Source: Taklimakanibacter sp050251035
GTDB taxonomy: Bacteria > Pseudomonadota > Alphaproteobacteria > Rhizobiales > Aestuariivirgaceae
NCBI GenBank assembly: GCA_050251035.1
Contig: JBFWNN010000024.1
Location: forward strand, 13,384 to 77,383
DNA: 64,000 bases
Direction of reading: 5' to 3'
The notes below the pieces were generated by a model. That model did not search any database, was not told the DNA's origin, and saw only the letters and a list, made by a program, of their open reading frames with translations. Shown piece after piece: positions 9,009 to 17,065 of the stretch (position 1 is the first letter of the stretch; every line of letters starts with the position of its first letter). Both the position numbers and the translations under genes were made by a program.

Positions 9009-10283
9009 ATGACCCAAGCCCAATTCCCGATCGCGGCGCTGCGCGCCCAGTTCCCCGCCCTCGCCCTCACGGATGTCGGCCGTCCCCGCATCTATTTCGA
9101 CAATCCGGCCGGCACCCAGGTGCCGCAGCGGGTGATCGACCGCACGCTCGAGGCCATGATGGCCAAAAACGCCAATCTCGGCGGCTATTTCACCACCACG
9201 GTGGCAGCGGACGAGCTGGTGAGCGAGGCTCATCAGGCCATGGCCGATTTTTACCACGCGCGCTCACCGCGCGAGATCGTCTTCGGCCAGAACATGACCA
9301 CCCTGACGCTCCATATGTCGCGCTGCCTGGCGCGGCGCTTCGTCCCTGGCGACGAGATCGTGCTGTCGCGCATGGACCATGACGCCAATGTCGCGCCCTG
9401 GTTGCTGCTCGCCGAGGACAAGGGGCTCACGGTGCGCTGGATGGATTTCGATCCCGAAACCTATGAATTCGCCGAGGATGCGCTCGCCAAGGTGCTGAGC
9501 CCCAGGACCAGGCTCGTCGCCATGGGCTTCGCCTCCAACTGCACCGGCACGATCAACGATGTGAAGCGCTTCGCGGCGCAGGCGCATGACGCGGGTGCCC
9601 TCTTCTATGTCGATGCGGTGCAGCTCGCGCCGCATTGCGGCATCGACGTCCAGGGGCTCGGCTGCGATTTCCTCGTCTCCTCGGCCTACAAGTTCTTCGG
9701 GCCGCATCAGGGCATCCTGTGGGGACGCGAAGAGCTGCTGCGGGAGACCTTCAGCTACAAGGTGCGCCCGGCCGGCGACGACCTGCCGCACAAGTTCGAG
9801 ACTGGGACGCTGAGCCACGAGGGCATGGCGGGCACGCTGGGCGCCGTCGAATATCTCGCGAGCCATGGCGGGAAGCCGGGATCTTCGGGCAAAACCTACG
9901 ACCATATGAGCCCCCGGGGCGCTGCGGTGCACCGCGCCTTCGACGTCTTCACCGACTGGGAACACCAATTGTGCAACCGCCTCATCGCGGGCCTCAGCTC
10001 CTTCAAGGGCCTCAGGATCCGCGGCATCACTTCGGCCAATGCCGCGCACCGGCGTGTGCCCACGGTTTCCTTCACGCTCGACGGGACACGGCCCGAGGCG
10101 CTCGCCAAGGCTTTCGCCCAAGAGAACATCTTCGTCTGGTCGGGGCACAATTACGCGGTGGAGCCGGTGATGCGCATGGGGCTCATGGAGCATGGCGGGG
10201 TGCTGCGTGTCGGACTTGCCCATTACAACACCGAGGCCGAGGTCGATATCTTCATCGCCGCCCTCGCTCGGATCACCGCTTGA
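9009..10283 (+). CDS. class V aminotransferase-fold protein, cysteine-desulfurase-like
   Basis: This 424-residue PLP enzyme resembles the SufS/CsdA-like subfamily annotated as cysteine desulfurase-like. The PLP lysine is in SSAYKFFGPHQGILWG, and the preceding Asp and His contacts are in FYVDAVQLAPH. FDNPAGTQVP and FGQNMTTLTLHMSR fit the N-terminal substrate region. It stands alone, not in an isc or suf operon, so a role in general Fe-S assembly is doubtful and another substrate is possible. The start could be 8979 or 9009. Neither has a good ribosome site, and 9009 fits homologue lengths better. It is divergent from the corrinoid-protein gene. Confidence 0.85.
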   Translation: MTQAQFPIAALRAQFPALALTDVGRPRIYFDNPAGTQVPQRVIDRTLEAMMAKNANLGGYFTTTVAADELVSEAHQAMADFYHARSPREIVFGQNMTTLTLHMSRCLARRFVPGDEIVLSRMDHDANVAPWLLLAEDKGLTVRWMDFDPETYEFAEDALAKVLSPRTRLVAMGFASNCTGTINDVKRFAAQAHDAGALFYVDAVQLAPHCGIDVQGLGCDFLVSSAYKFFGPHQGILWGREELLRETFSYKVRPAGDDLPHKFETGTLSHEGMAGTLGAVEYLASHGGKPGSSGKTYDHMSPRGAAVHRAFDVFTDWEHQLCNRLIAGLSSFKGLRIRGITSANAAHRRVPTVSFTLDGTRPEALAKAFAQENIFVWSGHNYAVEPVMRMGLMEHGGVLRVGLAHYNTEAEVDIFIAALARITA

Positions 10284-10387
10284 TTGCACCTCGGGCCTAA
10301 GTTCATCTCGCTCTGGAATTAAACCTCGTTCCCGGACGTTGAAAGGCGTAGACTTGCTTGCGCCTGTGATCAGCTGGGAACCGTCAC

Positions 10388-11194
10388 ATGAGCGATGCCT
10401 CTTATAATGCGCCGCTCTCGCCTTGGGTGAGAGTGCTCACTGGCGCTGCCTTGGTCGTGCTGATCGCCGGACCCTTGCTGCTGTTCGCGCCGGCAGTCAT
10501 CGTGCCGCGCTGGCCGTGGGCAATCACGCCTTTCAATGCGCGCTTTCTCGGCGCCGTCTATGTCGCCGAGTTCTTCAGTCTTCTAGTGCTGTTCATCTAC
10601 AACCGCTGGTCGCCGGGACGTGCCGCCTTGGTGGTGGCTTTCGTCTTCACCTTCGTCGTCTCGATCGCATCGCTCATCCATCTCTCGTCTTTCGCCGGTG
10701 TCCGCCGTGTCACCGTGTGGTTCATCCTCTATATCGGCTATGCGCTGCTGCCGGCCGGCGCCCTTCTGCTCTACCACCGACTGCCGGCCGTCGCGCCCCT
10801 CGCCGCCGGCGGCAATCTGAGCCGGATCATGCCGGTCGCCGGCGTGCTGCTCGTGCTTTATGGCGCGGCCTTGTTCGTGGCGCCGGGCGCCGCTGCGGGC
10901 TTCTGGCCGTGGCCGATCGATGCGATGCATGGGCGGATCTACAGCGCGGTGTTCCTGGCGCCCGGCATCGGCCTCCTGCTGCTCTCGCGCTCGGCGGCGC
11001 GCGATGAATATCTCGTCGGCGGGGTGTTCCTGGCCGGCCTCGGCCTCTTCGCCATCCTCTCTTTCATCCTCGCCCATCTGCAGACGGGACGCGCGAGCTT
11101 CACAAGCCCCGGAACCTGGGCCTGGATCGTACTCTTCGCCGCGATCGGCGCTCTGGGATTGCGGATGATCAGGGCTTGGCGGGAGAGATCCTGA
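10388..11194 (+). CDS. polytopic membrane protein with internal duplication, function unknown
   Basis: I do not recognise this 268-residue protein. It has about eight hydrophobic segments, no catalytic motif and a short Arg-rich C-terminal tail. It is built from two homologous halves. FAPAVIVPRWPWAITPFNAR at residues 33-52 is matched by FVAPGAAAGFWPWPIDAMHG at 163-182 (Arg183 follows). The Pro, WPW, Ile, Arg and Ala-Val positions all repeat with a constant offset of 131 residues. Its 3' end overlaps the convergent sugar dehydrogenase gene by 26 bp. Confidence 0.75.
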   Translation: MSDASYNAPLSPWVRVLTGAALVVLIAGPLLLFAPAVIVPRWPWAITPFNARFLGAVYVAEFFSLLVLFIYNRWSPGRAALVVAFVFTFVVSIASLIHLSSFAGVRRVTVWFILYIGYALLPAGALLLYHRLPAVAPLAAGGNLSRIMPVAGVLLVLYGAALFVAPGAAAGFWPWPIDAMHGRIYSAVFLAPGIGLLLLSRSAARDEYLVGGVFLAGLGLFAILSFILAHLQTGRASFTSPGTWAWIVLFAAIGALGLRMIRAWRERS

Positions 11195-12299
11195 AGACCT
11201 CGCCTTCGTCCTCGTCGGTCACGACATAGAGCGCGCCGTCGGGCCCTTGCGCCACGTCGCGGATGCGCAGGCCCAGCTCGCGTAAGAGACGCTCCTCATG
11301 CGTGACCTTGTTGCCGTCGAGCTCCAGCCGCACCAGGGCCCTTGCCGACAATCCACCGACGAAGAGATTGCCTTTCCACTGCGGAAAGAGATCGGCGGTA
11401 TAGAAGCTCATGCCGGAGGGCGAGATCACCGGCGTCCATTGATAGATCGGCGGCTCCATGCCGGGCATCTCCTTCTTGCCACTGCCGACCAGCGTGCCGG
11501 AATAGTTCACGCCATAAGAAACGATGGGCCAGCCATAATTCTTGCCGGGCTCGGGCAGGTTGATCTCGTCACCGCCGCGCGGCCCATGCTCGATCTCCCA
11601 CAGCGCGCCGGTCGCGGGATTGATCGCCGCGGCCTGCGGGTTGCGGTGACCGTATGACCAGATTTCCGGCAAGGCATCGGGCTTGTTCACGAACGGATTG
11701 TCGGACGGCACTCCACCCTCCTCGGTGAGGCGGACGACCTTGCCCAGATGCGACTTCAGATCCTGCGCCTGACCGCGATATCGCTCCCGCGACCGCTCGC
11801 CCAGCGTCACGAAGAGATTACCCTTGCCATCGAAGACGAGACGGCTGCCGAAATGCAGTCGGCTCGGAACCTTGGGCTTCTGCGCGAAGATGACCTTCAC
11901 ATCGACGAGCGCGGTGCCGTCCTCGCTCAGCCGGCCATGCGCCACGGCGGTCGAGTTGCCACCTCTGCCCTTTTCCGAATAGCTCCAGTAGACGAGCCGG
12001 TTGCGCGCGAAATTCGGATGCAACGCGACGTCGAGCAGACCGCCCTGCCCGCCGGCATCGACATCAGGCAGACCTTTCAACGGATCGCCGAGGCCACCCG
12101 CCTTGGTCACGATGCGCATCTTGCCCTGGCGTTCGGTAACGATCATGTTGCCGTCGGGCAGGAAATCGATGGCCCAGGGATGCGACAGGCCTTCCGCTAT
12201 GCGATCGACGGAGATCTTGCCTTTCTCGCTGTCGAAGGACTCCGCACGGGCGATATGGTTTGCGCTCAAGACCAGAAGCAGAGCCAGGGCAATTCGCAT
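11169..12299 (-). CDS. PQQ-dependent aldose sugar dehydrogenase (YliI/Asd family), periplasmic
   Basis: This 376-residue exported beta-propeller protein oxidises aldose sugars in the periplasm with PQQ as cofactor, if the family assignment holds. A signal peptide (MRIALALLLVLSANHIARA) precedes the propeller. Family features include EGLSHPWAIDFLPDG, GGQGGLLDVALHPNF, SYGHRNPQA, EHGPRGGDEIN and PGKNYGWPIVSYGVNY. I placed the start at the ATG at 12299, where the signal peptide begins. The longer open frame to 12458 runs through a palindromic repeat and has no signal-like character. No pqq biosynthesis gene is in view. Confidence 0.88.
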   Translation of the reverse strand: MRIALALLLVLSANHIARAESFDSEKGKISVDRIAEGLSHPWAIDFLPDGNMIVTERQGKMRIVTKAGGLGDPLKGLPDVDAGGQGGLLDVALHPNFARNRLVYWSYSEKGRGGNSTAVAHGRLSEDGTALVDVKVIFAQKPKVPSRLHFGSRLVFDGKGNLFVTLGERSRERYRGQAQDLKSHLGKVVRLTEEGGVPSDNPFVNKPDALPEIWSYGHRNPQAAAINPATGALWEIEHGPRGGDEINLPEPGKNYGWPIVSYGVNYSGTLVGSGKKEMPGMEPPIYQWTPVISPSGMSFYTADLFPQWKGNLFVGGLSARALVRLELDGNKVTHEERLLRELGLRIRDVAQGPDGALYVVTDEDEGEVFRISPAKP

Positions 12300-12370
12300 C
12301 AATCTCTCCCAGCGCGCGTCCCGGCGAAGTGGAATCACTTCGCCGAAAGGACTCGCGCCAATCAATATGT

Positions 12371-12420
12371 TGGAGCAATCCTCGTCGCCAAAGTCGTCGA
12401 CTTTGGCGGGATTTGCTCTA
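12371..12420. repeat. intergenic palindromic element
   Basis: Bases 12386-12395 (CGCCAAAGTC) and 12399-12408 (GACTTTGGCG) form a perfect 10-bp stem with a 3-base loop. Outside it, GGAGCAATCC on the left pairs imperfectly with GGATTTGCTC on the right, giving a compact imperfect palindrome of about 50 bp. It lies in the 199-bp gap between the sugar dehydrogenase and GT8 genes. The layout is that of a dispersed intergenic repeat of alphaproteobacteria, but no second copy was found in the window. It could also act as a transcript end for the GT8 gene. Confidence 0.6.
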
Positions 12421-12498
12421 AGACCGCACGTCTTAGGAAAAGATGGTGGCTCCGGCAAGGTTCCCCACTCACTCTAATGTGAGACGATGGACGCCAGG

Positions 12499-13428
12499 CT
12501 AGGCCCGCCAGCCATCGGCGAAACGCTGCGTTCCGAGGAAGGACAAGAGGCGCCGGCGAAAATCCTGGTTCACCGGCTCGTAGTGATTGTCCACCGGCTC
12601 GACGTCGGGAAAATCGGGCCAGGGCGAGGCCGCGAACCAGTCGCAGAACGCGCGCGCGAAGCGCGGATCGCCCACCCAGCCGCGCTGCCAGGGTTTTGGC
12701 CGGTTGACGAAGTGATAGACATTGGGGCGGAGTTCGTCCTCGAGATCGAGGCGCATGAAGTCGCCCATGAAATTGAAACGCGGCGAGAGCTTCACATAAT
12801 CGCCGTTCAGCAGCGCGTTGAGCGCGCTCTGCTCGAAGCGCAGGCAGAGTTTTGGATTGTCGGCGATGAAGCGCAAGGCGCGCTCGCCCATCCCGGCCCT
12901 GGTCCACAGCGCCCGATCGATGACGGTGAGGCCGTTGTTGAAATAGAGCGTCGCGGGCGCCATGCCGAGGGCCGCGCGATAGGCCTGGAATTCTTCTCCG
13001 AGAGGGCCGCCGAAATCCATGTAGGAGATCATGTCGGTCGCGGCGGCGAACATGGCGCCTCCGAGGTCGAGCGCCGCGAGCGGCGCCAGGCCCTCATTCA
13101 CGATCATCATGTCCGAATCGACCGGTATGATCCGGTCGTAGCGTGCCGGCAGGACGCGATCGAGAAACAGCCGGCGCGTGATCGCATGCTCGCCATTGGT
13201 GTTGGACGGGAGATCGCGAGTGACGTCGGCGAAAGACGTGACGACGAGCTCGATCCTCGCCTTCACCGCCGCGTCGACCTCGTCGAGGCGCGGCCACACA
13301 TCCGTCTCCTCGCAGACGAGGAACAGGCCGACCTCCGCCGGCAGACCACAGGCGATGATCTGCGCCGCGACGCAGAGAGCGGGACCGAAGAAACGCCGGT
13401 CAGGCGTCAGGCATATGGCTGTCGGCAC
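12499..13428 (-). CDS. glycosyltransferase family 8 protein
   Basis: This 309-residue protein has the GT8 (galactosyl/glucosyltransferase, LgtC-like) layout. There is an N-terminal nucleotide-sugar fold, the DxD metal motif in IIPVDSDMMIVN at about residue 103, NNGLTVIDRALW and a later acidic/His region. GT8 enzymes transfer a hexose from a nucleotide sugar to cell-surface glycans or lipids. No transmembrane segment is visible. The start is a GTG at 13428, the only plausible one, 18 bases after the bmt stop, so it is probably co-transcribed with bmt. The acceptor is unknown. Confidence 0.8.
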   Translation of the reverse strand: MPTAICLTPDRRFFGPALCVAAQIIACGLPAEVGLFLVCEETDVWPRLDEVDAAVKARIELVVTSFADVTRDLPSNTNGEHAITRRLFLDRVLPARYDRIIPVDSDMMIVNEGLAPLAALDLGGAMFAAATDMISYMDFGGPLGEEFQAYRAALGMAPATLYFNNGLTVIDRALWTRAGMGERALRFIADNPKLCLRFEQSALNALLNGDYVKLSPRFNFMGDFMRLDLEDELRPNVYHFVNRPKPWQRGWVGDPRFARAFCDWFAASPWPDFPDVEPVDNHYEPVNQDFRRRLLSFLGTQRFADGWRA

Positions 13429-13446
13429 GAGGGATCACGCCCGCGT

Positions 13447-14466
13447 CTAATCGCGGGCGCGGCGGCGCTCGCGGCGGGCGGCGCCGGCCGCCGCGGCGTC
13501 GAAGCCCTTGGCGAGTTCCGATACGGCGCCGAGGCGCGCCTCGATGGCGGCGACCGTCGGGCGCTCGCCCTTGCTGTAGGTCTCGAGCGACTGGCGCATG
13601 GCCGCCAAATGCTCCGGACTCGTGCCGCAGCAGCCGCCGATGATGCGGGCGCCGGCGTCGAGCGCGATGCGCGCATAGTCCGCCATCAGCTCGGGCGTGC
13701 CGGTGTAATGGATATGGCCGTCGACATATTGCGGAATGCCGCAATTGCCCTTGGCGACGACGTGAGCGTCGGGCCTCGCCGCGGTGATGCCGAGCACGGT
13801 CGCCACGAGCTCGGAGGCGCCGACGCCGCAATTGGCGCCGATCGCCACCGGCTTGGCGCTCAGCGTCCCCGTGAGCGTGCCGAAATTCTGCGGCGTGATG
13901 CCCATCATGGTGCGGCCATTGGTGTCGAAGCTCATAGTGGTCACGATCGGAAGCCCGGCCTCGGCCGCGCCTTCGACGGCGGCGCGCAGCTCCTCTTCCG
14001 AGGACATGGTCTCGATCCACAGCACGTCGACGCCGCCCTCGTGCAGCGCCCTCGCCTGCTCGGCGAAGGCAGCGACGCCGTCCGTATGTGAGAGCGAACC
14101 CAAAGGCTCGAAGATCTCGCCGGTCGGCCCGATCGAGCCGCCGACATAGACCGGCCGCGTCACGGCATCGGCCTCGGTGCGCGCATTCCTGGCGGCCGCG
14201 ATATTGATCTCGCGCACCTGGTCTTGCGCATTGTGCAGCTTGAGCCGGTGGCGGTTGCCGCCGAAGGTGTTGGTCAGGATGATGTCGGCGCCGGCCTCGA
14301 TGAAGCGGCGGTGCAGCGAGCGCACCCGTTCGGGAAATTCGAAGTTCCAGATCTCCGGCGCATCGCCCGAGACGAGGCCCATCTGGAAATAATTGGTGCC
14401 GGTGGCACCGTCGGCAAGGAGCCAGGGCCGGGAGTTCAGGGCTTCAACGAAGGTCTGACGCGTCAT
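13447..14466 (-). CDS. bmt: betaine-homocysteine S-methyltransferase
   Basis: This 339-residue cytoplasmic enzyme transfers a methyl group from glycine betaine to homocysteine, giving methionine and dimethylglycine. It matches the zinc-dependent homocysteine S-methyltransferase domain of rhizobial Bmt: LADGATGTNYFQMGLVSGDAPE, ADIILTNTFGGNRHRLKLH, GANCGVGASE (first zinc Cys) and GGCCGTSPEHLAAMR (the paired zinc Cys). The overall order and length resemble the S. meliloti enzyme closely. A short Ala/Arg-rich tail follows the catalytic domain. The 50-bp upstream gap holds a strong palindrome, so the gene is probably regulated by a methionine-cycle or osmolyte regulator. Confidence 0.92.
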   Translation of the reverse strand: MTRQTFVEALNSRPWLLADGATGTNYFQMGLVSGDAPEIWNFEFPERVRSLHRRFIEAGADIILTNTFGGNRHRLKLHNAQDQVREINIAAARNARTEADAVTRPVYVGGSIGPTGEIFEPLGSLSHTDGVAAFAEQARALHEGGVDVLWIETMSSEEELRAAVEGAAEAGLPIVTTMSFDTNGRTMMGITPQNFGTLTGTLSAKPVAIGANCGVGASELVATVLGITAARPDAHVVAKGNCGIPQYVDGHIHYTGTPELMADYARIALDAGARIIGGCCGTSPEHLAAMRQSLETYSKGERPTVAAIEARLGAVSELAKGFDAAAAGAARRERRRARD

Positions 14467-14492
14467 CTTGCGGGTTTCCTAAGGATATATGA

Positions 14493-14516
14493 CCATATAA
14501 ACATATCTTTATATGG
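14493..14516. promoter_or_regulatory. palindromic operator upstream of bmt
   Basis: CCATATAAA (14493-14501) and TTTATATGG (14508-14516) form a perfect 9-bp inverted repeat around CATATC, in an AT-rich patch inside GC-rich DNA. It lies 27-50 bp upstream of the bmt start and ends just before the stop of the next gene upstream. One base change (C14502 to G) would make the whole site symmetric. The size and symmetry fit an ArsR-type winged-helix dimer such as the methionine-cycle regulator SahR, but the regulator is not identified here. Confidence 0.7.
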
Positions 14517-14517
14517 A

Positions 14518-15357
14518 TTACAACCGCTGGCGCCAGGCGCCATAGGATTGGGGACCGGCCAGCAACGACACCCGGCCATTAACCTCATAGCGGTCCGGAT
14601 TCTGGCCCGTGAGCGGCATGTGTCCGTCGCGGATGGCCGCCAGCGCCGTGACGAGGTCGGCCAGATCGCCTCCGGACAGCCTGGGCGCCGCATGCGTGCC
14701 GTCGGGCAGCGCCTCGCCATGGGCGCCGAGGATCAGCACATCGGCCGGCAGACGCCGCCTGAGCGCCTCGGCGCTGGCGAGGTAATCCGGCAGGACGGCG
14801 CCCGGGACCTGACCATAGAGCGAACCCAGATAGAGGAAATCCGCTGCCAGGAGGATCTTCCGGCCGGCATCGTAGAGCGAGATCGATTCGGGCGAATGGC
14901 CGGGCGTGGCCATGATCTCGAGCCGCCTGACGCCGAGATCGATGCGATGGTCGACCGGCCACCAGCGGCGGATCGGCATCGGCGTCCATGTCATGTCTTC
15001 GAGCGAGCCCAGGAACATCGCCTCGGGCGCGTTGAACAATCCGCCCTGCTCGCAGGCGCGCAGCACCGGCAGGTCGGCGAGCGCCGTGTCGGCGAAGCGA
15101 TGGAAATTGCCGGTGTGGTCGTAGTGGAGATGCGACAGGAGCGCCGTTACCGGTCTATCCGTCAGGCTCGCCACGACGGGCGTGATGTCGCGCAGGCCGG
15201 GCCCCGTGTCGAACAACAGCGCCCGCTCCTCTCCGACGATCAGGTAGTTCCAGTTGACCTGGTGATATTTCGGCTCACCGATCCCGAACAGGCCCGGCGC
15301 GATCGCATCGATCGCATACCAGTCGTCGAACCAGCGGATGTCCGGTTTTTCTGTCAA
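14518..15357 (-). CDS. metallo-beta-lactamase-fold hydrolase in the soe operon
   Basis: This 279-residue protein has the MBL metal motif HLHYDHTGN, a preceding ALLFDTGPG strand and a further metal-binding Asp in ILLAADFL. It is cytoplasmic with no signal peptide. The start must be the TTG at 15357 because the preceding in-frame codon is a stop, and GGAG lies five bases upstream of the TGA-TTG junction. It abuts the soeC stop, so it is translationally coupled to the sulfite dehydrogenase genes. A role in sulfur chemistry (such as glyoxalase-II-like or persulfide-related) is inferred only from that position. Confidence 0.85.
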   Translation of the reverse strand: MTEKPDIRWFDDWYAIDAIAPGLFGIGEPKYHQVNWNYLIVGEERALLFDTGPGLRDITPVVASLTDRPVTALLSHLHYDHTGNFHRFADTALADLPVLRACEQGGLFNAPEAMFLGSLEDMTWTPMPIRRWWPVDHRIDLGVRRLEIMATPGHSPESISLYDAGRKILLAADFLYLGSLYGQVPGAVLPDYLASAEALRRRLPADVLILGAHGEALPDGTHAAPRLSGGDLADLVTALAAIRDGHMPLTGQNPDRYEVNGRVSLLAGPQSYGAWRQRL

Positions 15358-16302
15358 TCACGCTCCATCCGCGCCATAATAAAGCGAGACGACATGCTGC
15401 GCTTCGGCAAAGAACAGCCAGCGCTCGACGACCGCGGCGGTGCCCGCCAGGACTAGAGCGATCAGCGACAGGACAACCGCCAGGACGGGCACCGCGACCG
15501 TCAGCGCCGTCACGAGAATGGCGATCAGCAGCGAAGCCATGACGATCCGGCGCAGCTTCTCCGCATGCCTGCGGGCGACGGTGAAGCCCATCTCCTTCAT
15601 GATGAAGTTCTCCGCCGTGTGCGGCACTTCCCATTGCCGCACCGTTTCACCGGAGCGCGCCAGGCCGGTCGCCGCTGCGATGGTGCGGGTCCTGGGCTCG
15701 CTGTCGATCCCGCGCCAGTAGAAATACTTCAGCGCCGCCGTGAAGATGAGGGCGATGACGGCGAGACCGGCCTGGAACACTTGATAGAGCCCGAAGAGCG
15801 AGGCGATCGCCATCAGCAGGACGGAGCCCGTCGCGAGAGCAAAAGCCAGATAGACCGGCACGGTGAGCGGCTGATGCCACTGCCGGATGGTGGTGAGCGT
15901 CGAATAGATCTTGGCCGTGCAGTATACGGTCACGGCGCACATCACCGCCGTCGCCAGGCCGGCAATGCCGATCCATTGCGGACAATCGAATAAGCGCAGC
16001 CATAGAGCGCCGAAAAGCAGCGCCGGCGCGAAGGTCACGACGGACGCGACGCCTTCGCGCGACAGCCAGGACGAGCGCCATTGCGAGAAGGCCCGCCAGG
16101 CGCGCTCCGGACGACCGAGATGAAAAGTCGACGACAGAAGGCCCAGCGTGATGAGGCCCAAGGCGATCACCAGCGCCGTTGCGGCGAACCACACATTCGA
16201 GGCCGAGCCGTGATTGAGACCGACGAGGCCGAGCAGCGTCAGCAGGCCATAGCCCGCGCCCGAAGCGGTGGTGAACAGGATGACGGAATAAGCGGGATGC
16301 AT
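15358..16302 (-). CDS. soeC: membrane anchor subunit of sulfite dehydrogenase-like complex (DmsC/SoeC type)
   Basis: This 314-residue protein has about eight hydrophobic segments and the DmsC-family signature FHLGRPERAWRAFSQWRSSW near residue 62. It anchors the catalytic and electron-transfer subunits to the inner membrane and passes electrons to quinone. It lies four bases after soeB and is followed immediately by the MBL-fold gene. DmsC homologues also serve DMSO reductases. The assignment to SoeC rests on the catalytic subunit lacking a Tat signal and on xsc being nearby. Confidence 0.85.
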   Translation of the reverse strand: MHPAYSVILFTTASGAGYGLLTLLGLVGLNHGSASNVWFAATALVIALGLITLGLLSSTFHLGRPERAWRAFSQWRSSWLSREGVASVVTFAPALLFGALWLRLFDCPQWIGIAGLATAVMCAVTVYCTAKIYSTLTTIRQWHQPLTVPVYLAFALATGSVLLMAIASLFGLYQVFQAGLAVIALIFTAALKYFYWRGIDSEPRTRTIAAATGLARSGETVRQWEVPHTAENFIMKEMGFTVARRHAEKLRRIVMASLLIAILVTALTVAVPVLAVVLSLIALVLAGTAAVVERWLFFAEAQHVVSLYYGADGA

Positions 16303-16306
16303 TGGG

Positions 16307-17065
16307 CTATCGGCTTAGCAGGCGATCGGCCCAGCGGAAGAACTCGTCCATCACCGTCTTGCCGCCATCCTCCGCCGGCGTGCTCGCTGCCGTCGCTGCG
16401 GTCTTCGCGGAGCTGCGCGGCCGCGGCGGCAAATATTTGTTCACCGGCTTGTAGCCCATCTCCGGCAGGAGATCATATCCGCCACGTTCCGCCACCAGGC
16501 ACGAGACCTCGCTGTCGGCATCACCCAGATCGCCGAAATGCCGCGCTCCCGTCGGGCACGCCTTGACGCAGGCCGGGACGCGGTCCTCGACGGCGAAATT
16601 CTCGTTGTAGATGCGGTCGACGCAGAGCGTGCATTTCTTCATCACGCCATGGTCATAGTCATATTCGCGCGCGCCATAGGGGCAGGCCCAGGAGCAGAGC
16701 TTGCAGCCGATGCAGGTCTCGGGGTTCACCAGAACGATGCCGTCCTCGGCGCGCTTATAGGAGGCGCCGGTCGGGCATACGGTGACGCAGGCCGGCGTCT
16801 CGCAATGCAGGCAGGAGCGCGGGAAATGCACGATGCGCGACTGGTCGTCCTCGGGCGCCTTCACCTCATAACCATGGATGCGGTTGAGCCAGGTGCCTTC
16901 GGGCGATTGGCCATAGGCGTTGCGGTCGTTGAGCGGCGCCGAATAGCCCTGCGTGTTCCATTCCTTGCAAGAGGTGGCGCAGGCCTGACAGCCGACGCAG
17001 ATGTCGAGGTCGATGACGAGGCCGAGCTTCTTCTGATCAGGCTGCGGTGCGGGGAGAGAGGTCAT
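16307..17065 (-). CDS. soeB: iron-sulfur subunit of sulfite dehydrogenase-like complex
   Basis: This 252-residue ferredoxin-like subunit has four cysteine clusters for four [4Fe-4S] centres: CVGCQACATSC, CLHCETPACVTVCP, CIGCKLCSWACP and the CTLC/CVKACP pair. It relays electrons from the molybdenum subunit to the membrane anchor. The ATG at 17065 overlaps the soeA stop by four bases (ATGA), which fixes the start. The open frame continues upstream out of frame inside soeA, but that part is not coding. The C terminus is Ala/Thr-rich and ends in an amphipathic segment. Confidence 0.9.
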   Translation of the reverse strand: MTSLPAPQPDQKKLGLVIDLDICVGCQACATSCKEWNTQGYSAPLNDRNAYGQSPEGTWLNRIHGYEVKAPEDDQSRIVHFPRSCLHCETPACVTVCPTGASYKRAEDGIVLVNPETCIGCKLCSWACPYGAREYDYDHGVMKKCTLCVDRIYNENFAVEDRVPACVKACPTGARHFGDLGDADSEVSCLVAERGGYDLLPEMGYKPVNKYLPPRPRSSAKTAATAASTPAEDGGKTVMDEFFRWADRLLSR

